DNA of 64,000 bases from Neorhizobium petrolearium (lineage in GTDB: Bacteria > Pseudomonadota > Alphaproteobacteria > Rhizobiales > Rhizobiaceae), in assembly GCF_017873175.1 (NCBI RefSeq), contig NZ_JAGGJW010000003.1, positions 124,001 to 188,000 of the forward strand. The letters are read 5' to 3'. Below are positions 30,773-40,564 of the stretch, piece by piece. Numbering within the stretch: position 1 is the first letter of the stretch; each line of letters opens with the position of its first letter. The translations under genes were made by a program, and so were the position numbers. The notes under the pieces were generated by a model. That model ran no database searches. It saw nothing but the letters and a program-made list of their open reading frames with translations, and was not told the origin of the DNA.

Positions 30773-32926
30773 TTACTCGGCGGCTTCGCCGTCAGCCTTC
30801 TTTTCCTTCTTCTCCTGCGGGAGTTCCTGACCGGTCGCCTGGTCGACAACCTTCATCGACAGACGAACCTTACCACGTTCGTCGAAGCCCATCAGCTTGA
30901 CCCAGACCTTGTCGCCTTCCTTGACGACATCGGTCGTCTTGGCGACCCGATCAACGGCGAGCTGCGAGATATGAACGAGGCCGTCGCGGGCGCCGAAGAA
31001 GTTCACGAAAGCACCGAAATCGGCGGTCTTGACGACCGTGCCCTCGTAGATCTGGCCGACCTCCGGTTCAGCGACGATCGAATGGATCCACTTGCGGGCA
31101 GCTTCGATCTCCTTGGCGGAGGAAGAGGCGATCTTGACGGTGCCGTCGTCCTCGATGTTGATCTTGGCGCCGGTCTTTTCGACGATCTCGCGGATGACCT
31201 TGCCACCCGAACCGATGACTTCGCGGATCTTGTCGACCGGGATGTTCATCACTTCGATGCGCGGCGCGAACTCGCCGAGCTGGCCGCGGCTTTCGGTGAT
31301 GGCCTTGGCCATTTCGCCGAGGATATGCTTGCGACCGCCCTGGGCCTGATTGAGGGCGACCTTCATGATCTCTTCGGTGATGCCGGCGATCTTGATGTCC
31401 ATCTGGAGCGAGGTGATGCCGTTTTCCGTTCCGGCGACCTTGAAGTCCATGTCGCCTAGATGGTCTTCGTCACCCAGGATGTCAGAAAGAACCGCGAAAC
31501 GGTCGCCTTCGAGTATGAGGCCCATAGCGATACCGGCAACCGGCTTGGCGAGCGGAACGCCGGCGTCCATCAGTGCGAGCGAGGTGCCGCAGACGGTCGC
31601 CATCGAGGACGAGCCGTTGGACTCGGTGATCTCGGAGACAACACGCAGCGTGTAGGGGAACTGCTCGGGCGTCGGCAGCATCGGATGGATGGCGCGCCAC
31701 GCAAGCTTGCCATGGCCGATTTCACGGCGGCCCGGAGAACCCATGCGGCCCGTTTCGCCGACCGAATAGGGCGGGAAGTTGTAATGGAGCATGAACTGCT
31801 CCTTGTACATGCCCGTCAGGCTGTCGACATACTGCTCGTCTTCGCCGGTCCCGAGGGTCGCGACGACGATCGCCTGCGTCTCGCCGCGGGTGAAGAGAGC
31901 GGACCCATGGGTACGCGGCAGGAGGCCGACTTCGGCGACGATCGGGCGAACCGTCTCGAGATCGCGGCCATCGATGCGGCTCTTGGTATCGAGAATGTTC
32001 CAGCGGACGATCTTGGCCTGCAGGTGCTTGAAGATCGCGCCAACCTCTTCAGCCGTGTACTTCAGTTCCGCAGTGCCTTCGGGCAGGAAATGAGCCTTGA
32101 CCTTCGCCTTGACGGCATCAACGGCGGCATAGCGGTCGGCCTTCTGGGTGATCTTGTAGGCTTCGCGCAGTTCGGCCTCGAAGTGCTGCAGCATTTCGGC
32201 TTCGAGTTCGGAATAGTCCTCCGGCTGGAAGTCGCGGGGTTCCTTGGCGGCAACTTCGGCGAGTTTGATGATCGCGTCGATGACCGGCTGGAAACCACGA
32301 TGGCCGAACATGACGGCCCCGAGCATGACTTCTTCGTTCAGTTCCTTGGCTTCCGATTCGACCATCAGAACGGCATCGGACGTGCCGGCGACGACAAGGT
32401 CGAGGCTCGACTCGTCCATCTCATCGAGATGCGGGTTCAGAACGTATTCACCGTTGATGTAACCGACGCGGGCGCCGCCGATCGGGCCCATGAACGGGAT
32501 GCCGGAAAGCGTCAGGGCCGCGGAGGTCGCCACCATGGACAGTACGTCCGGGTTGTTTTCGAGGTCGTGCTGAACGACGGTTACTACGACCTGCGTATCG
32601 TTCTTGTAGCCTTCCGGGAAGAGCGGGCGGATCGGGCGGTCGATCAGGCGGGAAACCAGGGTTTCATTCTCGCTCGGACGGCCTTCACGCTTGAAATAGC
32701 CGCCCGGAATCTTGCCGGCGGCGTAGGTCTTTTCCTGATAGTTGACGGTGAGCGGGAAGAAATCCTGGCCCGGCTTCGGTGCCTTGGCGGAAACGACGGT
32801 CGCGAGAACCACGGTCTCGCCATAGGTCGCGAGGACTGCGCCGTCAGCCTGGCGGGCGATCTTGCCCGTTTCCAGCTTCAGCGGGCGGCCTGCCCATTCG
32901 ATTTCGACAGAGTGAGTATTGAACAT
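30773..32926 (-). CDS. pnp: Polyribonucleotide nucleotidyltransferase (PNPase)
   Basis: 717 residues, the usual length. Two RNase PH-like halves ([21 protein letters not shown] and, in the second, [22 protein letters not shown] sequence), then a KH domain ([20 protein letters not shown], about 560-615) and an S1 domain ([17 protein letters not shown], about 625-690), with an acidic/lysine tail. Start is the ATG at 32926. 3'-5' phosphorolytic RNase of the degradosome. Follows rpsO as in most proteobacteria. Confidence 0.97.
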   Translation of the reverse strand: MFNTHSVEIEWAGRPLKLETGKIARQADGAVLATYGETVVLATVVSAKAPKPGQDFFPLTVNYQEKTYAAGKIPGGYFKREGRPSENETLVSRLIDRPIRPLFPEGYKNDTQVVVTVVQHDLENNPDVLSMVATSAALTLSGIPFMGPIGGARVGYINGEYVLNPHLDEMDESSLDLVVAGTSDAVLMVESEAKELNEEVMLGAVMFGHRGFQPVIDAIIKLAEVAAKEPRDFQPEDYSELEAEMLQHFEAELREAYKITQKADRYAAVDAVKAKVKAHFLPEGTAELKYTAEEVGAIFKHLQAKIVRWNILDTKSRIDGRDLETVRPIVAEVGLLPRTHGSALFTRGETQAIVVATLGTGEDEQYVDSLTGMYKEQFMLHYNFPPYSVGETGRMGSPGRREIGHGKLAWRAIHPMLPTPEQFPYTLRVVSEITESNGSSSMATVCGTSLALMDAGVPLAKPVAGIAMGLILEGDRFAVLSDILGDEDHLGDMDFKVAGTENGITSLQMDIKIAGITEEIMKVALNQAQGGRKHILGEMAKAITESRGQLGEFAPRIEVMNIPVDKIREVIGSGGKVIREIVEKTGAKINIEDDGTVKIASSSAKEIEAARKWIHSIVAEPEVGQIYEGTVVKTADFGAFVNFFGARDGLVHISQLAVDRVAKTTDVVKEGDKVWVKLMGFDERGKVRLSMKVVDQATGQELPQEKKEKKADGEAAE

Positions 32927-33263
32927 GTCTTGTCCTTCAATGCGGAAACATGCGCATCGCAACATCCGGCGCAGCGCATGATCAACCGCAATCAATGTGA
33001 CGCATCATGGGCAAGACAACGGGAGGCTTTACAGCGACAGTTTCCCTTTTGGAGAAACTTGGCCAAAGCCACTGTGGGCTTCGGCCGAAAGCATCCGGCA
33101 ATCCTGCCCCATGACAGGTCAACGGTTGGTTGGCAGATCCGGCCCATCCGGGTCCGCCGTCGCCTCGTACCGCGTCAATCTGGTGCGCGGCTTGAGTATT
33201 TCATCGGGCAGAGCCCGAAAAGACAACCGGCGGGCACTGTTTCCAGGCCCGCCGGAGGATTTC
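32927..33263 (-). other. rpsO-pnp intergenic with hairpin (33218-33255)
   Basis: In this 337-bp gap a perfect 9-bp stem, CCGGCGGGC (33227-33235) / GCCCGCCGG (33247-33255), lies 8 bp after the rpsO stop; on the minus strand it is followed by TTGTCTTTTC. It is the rpsO terminator or attenuator. In E. coli the equivalent region carries RNase III sites controlling pnp; nothing else gene-like is visible here. Confidence 0.7.
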
Positions 33264-33533
33264 TTAGCGGCGAATACCCAGGCTGCCGATCAGCTTGGTG
33301 TAGCGCGCTTCGTCCTTCTTCTTGAGGTAGTCAAGAAGCGAGCGACGGCTCGAAACCAGCGTCAGAAGACCGCGGCGGGAATGGTTGTCCTTCTTGTGGT
33401 CCTTGAAGTGTTCGGTCAGATTGTTGATGCGCTCCGTGAGGATCGCGACCTGTACTTCCGGGGAACCGGTGTCGCCCTCGGAGGTCGCGTATTCCTTGAT
33501 AAGCTCAGCCTTGCGCTCGGCAGTGATCGACAT
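33264..33533 (-). CDS. rpsO: 30S ribosomal protein S15
   Basis: 89 residues, the standard length. Shows [24 protein letters not shown], the [23 protein letters not shown] segment that contacts 16S rRNA helix 22, and the basic C-terminus. Primary rRNA-binding protein of the small-subunit platform. Between truB and pnp, as in the conserved operon. Confidence 0.98.
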   Translation of the reverse strand: MSITAERKAELIKEYATSEGDTGSPEVQVAILTERINNLTEHFKDHKKDNHSRRGLLTLVSSRRSLLDYLKKKDEARYTKLIGSLGIRR

Positions 33534-33691
33534 CGGACGATCCTTTCTATTGAAGAGGAATTAGGGACGCCAAAAGCCGGGATGTCGTCCAGCCTTGGCC
33601 GTGAAAAGCAAAAGGACCGCTTGGAGCGCCCTTCATGCTGGCGGTGCCTATAAACCATTCATGTCTGGATTGGAAGAGCCGATGTTTTCGC

Positions 33692-34621
33692 TCACCCAAA
33701 CACCCGCTTCGGGCGGAATTCACCCTGGCCGATCTCGCCGATGGCAATCAGTTTTCCGCGCGCCGTTGCATAGGCCTCGGTCTCAGCCACCGGAGCGTCG
33801 CGTCCCCGCAGAATCACAGGATTGCCCATCTTCAGCCGATGCGCCTGATCGTCGGTCACCGACAAGTGTGGCAGATTGGAGAGCGCCTCAGCCGTATCAA
33901 TGAGGAATTCGTCGAGCGCAGCGAGCCGCTCGTCACGGTCCTCGATCTGTTCAAGCGCCACGAGATCGGCGAGCGGCACCATGCGGTCCTCGGCGAACGG
34001 CGCCACAAAGGTACGGCGAAGCTCGGATATATGGCCGTAGCAGCCGAGCTCACGGCCAAAGTCACGAGCCAGCGCCCGAACGTAGGTGCCCTTGCCGCAT
34101 TCCACTTCGAAATGCGCCTTGTCGGCCGCAACGCCAAGCAGCGTCAGGCGAAAGATCTCCACCTCGCGGGAAGGGATTTCCACAGTCTCACCATCGCGGG
34201 CAAGATCATAGGCGCGTTCGCCGGCGATCTTGATCGCCGAAAACTGCGGGGGAATTTGCGTAATCAGGCCGGTATATTTCGGCAGGAGACCGCGGATCGC
34301 CTGCTCCGTCGGACGCGTGTCGGATGTGGCGGTCACTTCGCCTTCCAGATCGTCGGTCGAACGCTCTTCACCCCAGGTCACGGCAAATTCATAGATCTTG
34401 CGTCCGTCCATGACATAGGGAACGGTCTTGGTCGCATCGCCGAGCGCGATCGGCAGCATGCCGGAGGCAAGCGGATCGAGCGTGCCGGCATGGCCCGCTT
34501 TCTGGGCGTTGAACAGCCACTTGATCTTGGAAACGGCTTCGGTCGAGCCGAAATCCACCGGCTTGTCGAGGATCAGCCAGCCGGAAACCGGCCGGCCCTT
34601 GGGTTTACGTGGTTTGGACAT
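33692..34621 (-). CDS. truB: tRNA pseudouridine(55) synthase
   Basis: 309 residues. The catalytic Asp lies in [13 protein letters not shown] (about D48); GWLILDKP at the start and the [16 protein letters not shown] motif are TruB-specific. Converts U55 of the T-loop to pseudouridine. 12 bp after rbfA and 158 bp before rpsO, the latter gap being wide enough for an rpsO promoter and S15 leader. Confidence 0.97.
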   Translation of the reverse strand: MSKPRKPKGRPVSGWLILDKPVDFGSTEAVSKIKWLFNAQKAGHAGTLDPLASGMLPIALGDATKTVPYVMDGRKIYEFAVTWGEERSTDDLEGEVTATSDTRPTEQAIRGLLPKYTGLITQIPPQFSAIKIAGERAYDLARDGETVEIPSREVEIFRLTLLGVAADKAHFEVECGKGTYVRALARDFGRELGCYGHISELRRTFVAPFAEDRMVPLADLVALEQIEDRDERLAALDEFLIDTAEALSNLPHLSVTDDQAHRLKMGNPVILRGRDAPVAETEAYATARGKLIAIGEIGQGEFRPKRVFG

Positions 34622-34633
34622 GCTTTCTCTTGG

Positions 34634-35041
34634 CTATTTCTTGTCTTCGGCGTCACCGTCAAGGTCCCGCTGGACCTCGGGTGAACGGAGCAGATCATCG
34701 ATCTTCTTGTAATTGTCGAAGCTTGTATCGTCGCGGAAGCGCACTTCCGGCATGTATTTCATCTGCCGGAGCTGGCCGCCCAACCGGCCACGGATGAATT
34801 TCGCATGACGGTTGAGGGCATCGATAACGGCCGCATGGTCGGGCAGGCCAAGGGGTGTCACATAGGCTGTGGCGATCTTCAGGTCCGGCGACATGCGCAC
34901 TTCGGAGACGGAGATCACCGTCCTTTCGATCAGGTCGTCGCGCACTTCGCCGCGCTGCAGGACCTGGGTTATGGCGGCGCGGACCTGTTCGCCAACGCGA
35001 AGCATGCGCTGGGAGGGCGCCGAGGATGTGGCTTTGGTCAT
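34634..35041 (-). CDS. rbfA: 30S ribosome-binding factor A
   Basis: 135 residues with the RbfA KH-like fold: [40 protein letters not shown] and the end of the domain [21 protein letters not shown]. Starts at the ATG at 35041. Cold-shock 30S maturation factor. First gene of rbfA-truB-rpsO-pnp here; infB, its normal upstream neighbour, is absent and a chemotaxis-type gene takes its place. Confidence 0.96.
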   Translation of the reverse strand: MTKATSSAPSQRMLRVGEQVRAAITQVLQRGEVRDDLIERTVISVSEVRMSPDLKIATAYVTPLGLPDHAAVIDALNRHAKFIRGRLGGQLRQMKYMPEVRFRDDTSFDNYKKIDDLLRSPEVQRDLDGDAEDKK

Positions 35042-35259
35042 CTTGTTTCTCTTTATAGAACGCTGCCGGGGTTCGTCCCGACCGAGCGCTACCTCAAGCA
35101 AGGCGGTCCAAATGACCGAGACGCGGCCAAAGGTCAAGGCTCGAACTGCAGTTTATCATAATACGGAACGCGATCCGACAGGGGCTTAATGCGGTTTTCG
35201 ATACATGGCGGATCGCGCAGGTCCAACTGGTCGAAACCTGCTGCCTGATGGATCTCGCC

Positions 35260-36993
35260 TCAGAACAGCGCGTCCTCGATATCCTCGTCGGACAGGAGCG
35301 CGGCGACGGCCGGCGCCTCCACCGGCGGCGCGGTGCCGAGCACTTCGGCATGCACCTCGCGCTCCGCGACCATGGTATAGAGACGGGCGATGCGGCTGCC
35401 GAGATCGGCCAGGGGCCTTTCGATTCCCGGTAGACCGACCACGTCCTCCTTAAGCGCGAGGTCATCGGCACAGGCACGCAGCACCTCGCCAAGTTCGGCA
35501 TTGAAGTTCAGGCGTGACAGCGAGGCATCCATCTCTCCGACCGCCGTCCTGCTCTGTTCGCCGAGCGCGGACATCTGCTCATCCATGCGGTCGCCGACGG
35601 CGCGGATGTTTTCGAGCGCGTTCTCCAGGCGCTGATCGAGGGAGCTTTCGCCTTCCTCGCCCTGAACGTCGTTCAGCTTGTTGGAGGCGGCTTCCAGCGT
35701 CTGAAGTTCGGCAAGGATCTTCTCGGCCGTCTCGTCGAGCTGCGCTGCGAAATTGCGCAATTCGGCGGTCACGACATTGATAGCCTTGCCTTCCTCGCCA
35801 ATCTTGCCGCAGCGGAGGTTGGTGTTGAGCGCCATATAGTGGATGTCGGTACGCACCGCCCTGACAACACCGATACCATCCAGAAGTTCACGCACGATGC
35901 CACCAATCGAGTGGCTGAGCTCACCGGCTTCCCGGGCGACACTCTCGATTTCCTGCACGGTACCGCGGGCGGTTGCCACGCCGTTTTCGAGTTCGCGGAT
36001 CGCGTTGTCGTTTCCACCGCTGTCGGAATCCGTCATCGTCTTGCGCAAAGCCTCTATTTCCGACAGGTCGGAACGAAAGCTTGCAACGGTGGCGACGATT
36101 TTCGCCGTATCGCGATCGAAGTCGGAAATCGAATGATCAAGCTGCAGCGACACGAGTTTGCGGATGATCAGTGACAGGCTCTCGCGCTGTTCGGTCCGCA
36201 GTACCGCTCCTTCGGGCGACTCCAGATATTCCGAAAGAATCTTGAAGCTGGACTGACAATGCTCGATGCGCTGGCGGGTGATATCGCCGACCTGCATGGC
36301 CGAAAGCGTGGCAGCGAGCTTCGTCTGGATACCGCCGGCAACGGCGCGCACCCTGGCGGCGCGCTCGACAAGCAACTTGCGGTGCTGACCGATCTCCGCT
36401 GCACCATTCGACAATCCGGCGACGATTTGCGGTATCTTCTCGTCATATCTCGCAAGGATCGCCTTTCCCTTGGCCATCACCGGGCCGAGGCCGTGACCGA
36501 GCGTGCCGAGCTTGCTGGCGAGATCGTTGACCTGTCGCGTACCCTCCTGGATCCGTTCCAGAATCTCTTCCGCAAAACCGGAAAAATCGGCGATGCCGGC
36601 ACCGGTGATCTTGGCGGTCACGGCAAAGGTGCGCAGATAGCGCAGCGTCTCCTGCATTTCCTCGATCTCAGGTTCGAGCTTACGCTCGGCGCAGGCGATT
36701 TCCTGGAAACCAGCCTGGCGAGCGGCCTCGAGTTCGGTCAGATGCGACAGCCGGTCCACCGTACTCTTCAGCTCGGCCATCGTGGCATTTGCCGTTCCTT
36801 CATCCAGCGAACCGGTCAACTGGTCCAGAGAGGCGATCAGCTTGTTCAGCACATCAAGGATTGCCAGAAGCGCAGCACCGCCGTCCAGAAAGCGCTCTTC
36901 TATCCGCGAGCGCGCCGTTTCCATCCGGTCGGCAAAATGCAGGACGCCTGCCATGTCTTCTGCGACGTTTAAAATGGATGCCCTGACAGCCAC
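35260..36993 (-). CDS. Soluble protein with two degenerate chemoreceptor-like hairpins
   Basis: 577 residues, almost wholly helical, with no signal peptide or membrane span. Residues 387-417 (MALNTNLRCGKIGEEGK, then NVVTAELRNFA) align without gaps to the hairpin tip of the two chemoreceptors downstream ([19 protein letters not shown], then [10 protein letters not shown]), but the CheA/CheW-contact E and R positions are changed. A second, weaker copy appears at about 120-150 (AVTAKI, then FAEEILERI). Between them, SAMQVGDITRQRIEH holds D237xxxQ241, the spacing of the CheZ phosphatase motif. It is divergent from the che operon, which lacks cheZ. Function not known; a structural array protein or a CheY-P phosphatase are both conceivable (inference). 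Confidence 0.72.
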   Translation of the reverse strand: MAVRASILNVAEDMAGVLHFADRMETARSRIEERFLDGGAALLAILDVLNKLIASLDQLTGSLDEGTANATMAELKSTVDRLSHLTELEAARQAGFQEIACAERKLEPEIEEMQETLRYLRTFAVTAKITGAGIADFSGFAEEILERIQEGTRQVNDLASKLGTLGHGLGPVMAKGKAILARYDEKIPQIVAGLSNGAAEIGQHRKLLVERAARVRAVAGGIQTKLAATLSAMQVGDITRQRIEHCQSSFKILSEYLESPEGAVLRTEQRESLSLIIRKLVSLQLDHSISDFDRDTAKIVATVASFRSDLSEIEALRKTMTDSDSGGNDNAIRELENGVATARGTVQEIESVAREAGELSHSIGGIVRELLDGIGVVRAVRTDIHYMALNTNLRCGKIGEEGKAINVVTAELRNFAAQLDETAEKILAELQTLEAASNKLNDVQGEEGESSLDQRLENALENIRAVGDRMDEQMSALGEQSRTAVGEMDASLSRLNFNAELGEVLRACADDLALKEDVVGLPGIERPLADLGSRIARLYTMVAEREVHAEVLGTAPPVEAPAVAALLSDEDIEDALF

Positions 36994-37326
36994 TCTGCCT
37001 CACCTTTCAGGCCCCGCAGGGACCTCACCTTTCGCAATAACGACGAATGATCCGACTGGATTGTTTTGGAACAGCTCCGCACCAGCAAATCGTGGCACGG
37101 TTCCGTTCTGTGCGGGACTGACCTAGAGGCTGAGGGGTTAATTCCAGCAAAACGCGCCTTTGGTTTTGCGACTTGTGGTTAATTTTTCAATCAAAGACGC
37201 GATGCAAAATGCAACTTATTATAATTGCGTCGTGAGAAATCACCACAGCCGCTTAAGACCTCATTAACGATGCAAGTCCACAGTTTCGCGGGTATTTCAG
37301 CCGCTGCGGAATTATATTGAGGTCAG
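36994..37326. other. Divergent regulatory region of the chemosensory cluster
   Basis: This 333-bp gap has an AT-rich central part (about 37130-37270) against the GC-rich background. It holds a consensus -10 TATAAT at 37220-37225 reading toward the che operon (no good -35), a CtrA-type site at 37253-37267 and two further TTAA half-sites (37138-37141, 37179-37182). No gene seen. Confidence 0.5.
37253..37267 (+). promoter_or_regulatory. CtrA-type box TTAA-N7-TTAA before the che operon
   Basis: TTAA GACCTCA TTAA is an exact match to the alphaproteobacterial CtrA consensus TTAA-N7-TTAA, followed by C. It lies 60 bp before the STAS ATG. CtrA controls motility and chemotaxis in many alphaproteobacteria; use of this copy is inferred. 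Confidence 0.6.
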
Positions 37327-37656
37327 ATGTCTACTCCCGATTTTAAAGAAGACCCATTTCAACTGCCGCAGAACTTAACAGTTCGCACGATCAGTGCCGT
37401 CAGGCAGGAAATACTCCAGCTGATCGACAAGAATAAATCCACCACCATCGAGATCACGGATGACTGTCAGGTCGACATCAGTTTTATTCAGCTGATGGAA
37501 GCTGCGCGCATCTATGCCGGTTCGGCCGGAAAACACATCGCGCTCACCCGGCCTGCCAGTGGTCCGGTGCTGGATATCCTGAAACGAGGCGGCGTTCTCG
37601 AAGGAATGTCCGACGACGACGCGAAATTCTGGCTTCATCAAAGGGGAACTCAATGA
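37327..37656 (+). CDS. STAS-domain protein of the che operon
   Basis: 109 residues forming one STAS domain: LTVRTISAVRQEILQLI, VDISFIQLMEAARIYAGSAG and SGPVLDILKRGGV. The D50-I-S52 segment corresponds to the site where anti-sigma-factor antagonists are phosphorylated on serine. It overlaps cheY by 4 bases (ATGA). STAS proteins often open rhizobial and rhodobacterial che operons; the partner is unknown, with CheA or the receptor array the obvious candidates (inference). Confidence 0.85.
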   Translation: MSTPDFKEDPFQLPQNLTVRTISAVRQEILQLIDKNKSTTIEITDDCQVDISFIQLMEAARIYAGSAGKHIALTRPASGPVLDILKRGGVLEGMSDDDAKFWLHQRGTQ

Positions 37657-38021
37657 CCGCCAGCATCCTCACAGTCGATGATTCCGCCAGCATCCGCCTG
37701 ACGACGCGCGTCGCCCTCAGCAATGCCGGATACCAGGTCACCGAAGCCGTAGACGGTATGGACGGCATCGCCAAGCTCAATGCGGGCCAGTTCGATCTCA
37801 TCGTCACCGATCTCAACATGCCGAACATGGACGGGCTCACGATGATTCGCGAGCTGCGCAAGATGCCGGCACATATGGGCGTCCCGGTGATCTTCCTGAC
37901 AACGGAGTCCGACAGCGACCTGAAGCAGCAGGCAAAAGCCGCCGGCGCCACCGGCTGGCTCACCAAGCCGTTCGATCCGGAAAGCCTGGCCAAGATCGTC
38001 CGGAAGGTGCTTGGCAAATGA
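37653..38021 (+). CDS. cheY: Chemotaxis response regulator CheY
   Basis: 122-residue single receiver domain. Acidic pocket D9/D10 (LTVDDSASIR), phospho-acceptor D53 (VTDLNMPNMDG), T in IFLTTES and lysine in TKPFDPE. No output domain. Translationally coupled to the STAS gene upstream and cheA downstream (4-base overlaps). Carries phosphate from CheA to the motor or another output. Confidence 0.93.
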   Translation: MTASILTVDDSASIRLTTRVALSNAGYQVTEAVDGMDGIAKLNAGQFDLIVTDLNMPNMDGLTMIRELRKMPAHMGVPVIFLTTESDSDLKQQAKAAGATGWLTKPFDPESLAKIVRKVLGK

Positions 38022-40030
38022 GCTTTCCCGATCCTATCGCGGTTTTCAGAACGGAAGCAGCCGAGCTTCTGGAACAGATTGAGGCCGGACTTCTCGATCT
38101 CAACGTAAACCTCGGCGATAAGGACCAGGTGGATGCGGTCTTTCGCGGCCTCCACACCTTGAAGGGCTCGGGAGCCATGTTCGGCTTCGATGCGCTCGCC
38201 GCTTTCACCCATCATTGCGAAACGGCCTTCGACCGCGTCCGCAAGGGTGAGGTGCCGGCAACGCAGGAACTGGTCACTGCAGTCCTCGAAGCCAAAGACC
38301 ATATGCGCGCCCTGATCGAGACGCCAGCGGGCGACCATGAGGCAGCGAGCGAGGTGCTTCTCGCCAATCTGCGCGCTGCCGTCGAAGGCGCCAAGAACCC
38401 GGGCGCGGCACAGACAGCTGGAACCGTACCGGCCAAAACCCTCTTCAAAATCCGCTTCAGCCTTCCGCAGAATGCGATGGCGAACGGCACCAATCCCCTG
38501 CCGCTTCTCGACGAGCTGCGGGAACTCGGCGAGTGCAAAATCGTTGCCGACCGCTCGGCGATCCCATCGCTCGATCTCCTTACGCCGACCGACCTACATA
38601 TTTCCTGGGATGTGGAACTCCTGACCGCTCAGCCGCGCTCGGCGATCGAGGATGTCTTCATCTTCGTGATGGACGAGATGCAGCTTGACATCACCGCCGT
38701 CGAGGCTACAGCGCCCGCCGCAAGGGCATCGGTCAAATCGGAAGCCGCTCCCTCGCCGCAGCCGGTTGCCGCCACACAGGATATGGCAGCTGCGGCGCGC
38801 GCGCCAACGCCGGCGTCCGCCCTCACCGCTCCCGCCGACACGAAGCCGAACAAGGCATCCGAAAACGTCCGGGTACCGGCCGAAAAGCTCGACGAGCTGA
38901 TGGACCGGGTCGGCGAACTCGTCATCGCCCAGTCCCGACTCAGCCAGCTTGCGGGCGGCAGCGGCGACCTGCAGCTGCGCGCCGTCTCCGAAGACGTCGA
39001 GCGCCTTTCCGGCGAGTTGCGCGACACCATGATGGTGCTGCGCATGGTTCCTGTGGCGCACCTGTTCAGCCGCTTCCGCCGGCTGGTGCATGACCTCGCG
39101 CACGAGACGGGCAAGACGATCGAACTCATCACCGAAGGCGAAAGCACGGAAGTCGACAAGAGCGTCATCGAGCGCCTTGCCGACCCGCTGGTGCATCTGG
39201 TGCGCAATTCCTGCGACCACGGCCTTGAAACACCGGAAGAGCGCCGTGCGGCCGGCAAACCGGAAGCGGGCCGCATCCTGCTTTCCGCCCGCCAGCAGGC
39301 CGGCGAGGTCATCATCACCATCAAGGACGATGGCCGCGGCATCAACAAGGATCGCGTCCGTGCCAAGGCGGAAGCTTCCGGCCTCATTCCATCCGGCGCC
39401 AGCCTCACCGATAACGAACTCTACCAGCTCATCTTCCAGCCCGGCTTCTCGACGGCGCAGCAGGTTACCAACCTTTCGGGCCGCGGCGTCGGCATGGACG
39501 TGGTCAAGCGGACAATCGACGCGCTGCGGGGCACGATCAACGTCGCCAGCCATCCGGGCCAGGGTTCCGAAATCTCGCTCGCGATCCCGCTGACGCTTGC
39601 GATCATCGACGGCCTGCTCGTCCGGGTCGGCGCCGGCCGCTACGTCATCCCGCTGTCGGCGGTCGAGGAATGCCTGGAGCTTTCCATTGAGGAGGACATG
39701 CGCTCGCGCGGCCGCAGCTTCATCTCGCTGCGCGACAGCCTCGTCCCCTTCCTGAGGCTCCGTGACCTTTTCCGCACCGGCACAAAGCCGGATCCCTTCC
39801 AGAAGGTGGTCGTCATCTCGACCGGCGCCGAGCGGGTGGGACTGGTGGTCGACCAGATCATCGGCGACCATCAGACGGTCATCAAGGCCATGTCGAAACT
39901 GCACCATGATGTCGCGACCTTCTCGGGCGCCACTATTCTCGGTGACGGAGACGTGGCGCTGATCCTCGACGTCGGCCATCTCGTGGCCGAAGGCCAGCAA
40001 CAGGAGGCGCATTTGCGCGCGGCAGGATGA
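38018..40030 (+). CDS. cheA: Chemotaxis histidine kinase CheA
   Basis: 670 residues. HPt domain with phospho-acceptor H46 (LHTLKGSGAMFGF); a middle domain at about 145-235 (FKIRFSLPQNAM, DVFIFVMDEMQLDI) in the place of P2; an A/P-rich linker; dimerisation helices VRVPAEKLDELMDRVGELV; the kinase core with LVHLVRNSCDHGLETPEER (N box), IKDDGRGIN (G1) and LSGRGVGMDVVK (G2); and a CheW-like domain at the C-terminus (about 530-660). All catalytic residues are present. Overlaps cheY and cheW by 4 bases. Central kinase of the cluster. Confidence 0.96.
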   Translation: MSFPDPIAVFRTEAAELLEQIEAGLLDLNVNLGDKDQVDAVFRGLHTLKGSGAMFGFDALAAFTHHCETAFDRVRKGEVPATQELVTAVLEAKDHMRALIETPAGDHEAASEVLLANLRAAVEGAKNPGAAQTAGTVPAKTLFKIRFSLPQNAMANGTNPLPLLDELRELGECKIVADRSAIPSLDLLTPTDLHISWDVELLTAQPRSAIEDVFIFVMDEMQLDITAVEATAPAARASVKSEAAPSPQPVAATQDMAAAARAPTPASALTAPADTKPNKASENVRVPAEKLDELMDRVGELVIAQSRLSQLAGGSGDLQLRAVSEDVERLSGELRDTMMVLRMVPVAHLFSRFRRLVHDLAHETGKTIELITEGESTEVDKSVIERLADPLVHLVRNSCDHGLETPEERRAAGKPEAGRILLSARQQAGEVIITIKDDGRGINKDRVRAKAEASGLIPSGASLTDNELYQLIFQPGFSTAQQVTNLSGRGVGMDVVKRTIDALRGTINVASHPGQGSEISLAIPLTLAIIDGLLVRVGAGRYVIPLSAVEECLELSIEEDMRSRGRSFISLRDSLVPFLRLRDLFRTGTKPDPFQKVVVISTGAERVGLVVDQIIGDHQTVIKAMSKLHHDVATFSGATILGDGDVALILDVGHLVAEGQQQEAHLRAAG

Positions 40031-40542
40031 ACGAGGCAGTCAGAAAGATTTCCGAAGACCTTTGGGACGGCCGCGACGAGCTGGAAGTCCTGACATTCGA
40101 CATCGCCGGCGAGATGTTCGCGCTGGAAGCCTTCATCGTGCAGGAAATCCTCGATCTCCTGCCGGAGACCGTCGTTCCGGGCGCCAAAGCCTTCGTCGGC
40201 AGTGTCATCAATTTCCGTGGCAAGGTCATTCCGCTCGCCGATATCCGGCTCGCATTCGGCATGGAAGCGACCAAGCCAACCATCGACAGCCGGATCATCG
40301 TCATCGAACTCGATATCGACGGGGAACCGGTGCTGGCAGGCATCCGCACCGACAAGGTGCACGAAGTGACGACCCTCCTGCGTGCAGCGGGCGAGCCGCC
40401 GCCGAGCGTCGGCATGCGCTGGCGGCCGGACTTCATCGACTGCCTGGTCAAGCGGGGAACCGAATTCATCATCATCCCCAATCTTCAGGCGATTTTCTCT
40501 GCTCAACACGATCATCCTGCGGCTGTGGGCAGCCACAGCTAA
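40027..40542 (+). CDS. cheW: Chemotaxis coupling protein CheW (first copy)
   Basis: 171-residue Che[44 protein letters not shown] (the hydrophobic receptor/CheA contact) and the closing [11 protein letters not shown]. Has an 18-residue N-terminal extension compared with the second copy at 44263-44757. Coupled to cheA by overlap. Links receptors and CheA in the array. Confidence 0.93.
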   Translation: MNEAVRKISEDLWDGRDELEVLTFDIAGEMFALEAFIVQEILDLLPETVVPGAKAFVGSVINFRGKVIPLADIRLAFGMEATKPTIDSRIIVIELDIDGEPVLAGIRTDKVHEVTTLLRAAGEPPPSVGMRWRPDFIDCLVKRGTEFIIIPNLQAIFSAQHDHPAAVGSHS

Positions 40543-40564
40543 CGACCTTCACGAGGGATTTGAA

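Noticed and set aside
31460..33325. A 621-codon open frame on the plus strand
   Set aside because: Mirror of pnp and its upstream region; no recognisable domain.
35094..35501. Possible small gene between rbfA and the MCP-like gene
   Set aside because: It overlaps the 3' end of the MCP-like coding sequence in another frame, is rich in R/S and lacks a ribosome-binding site.
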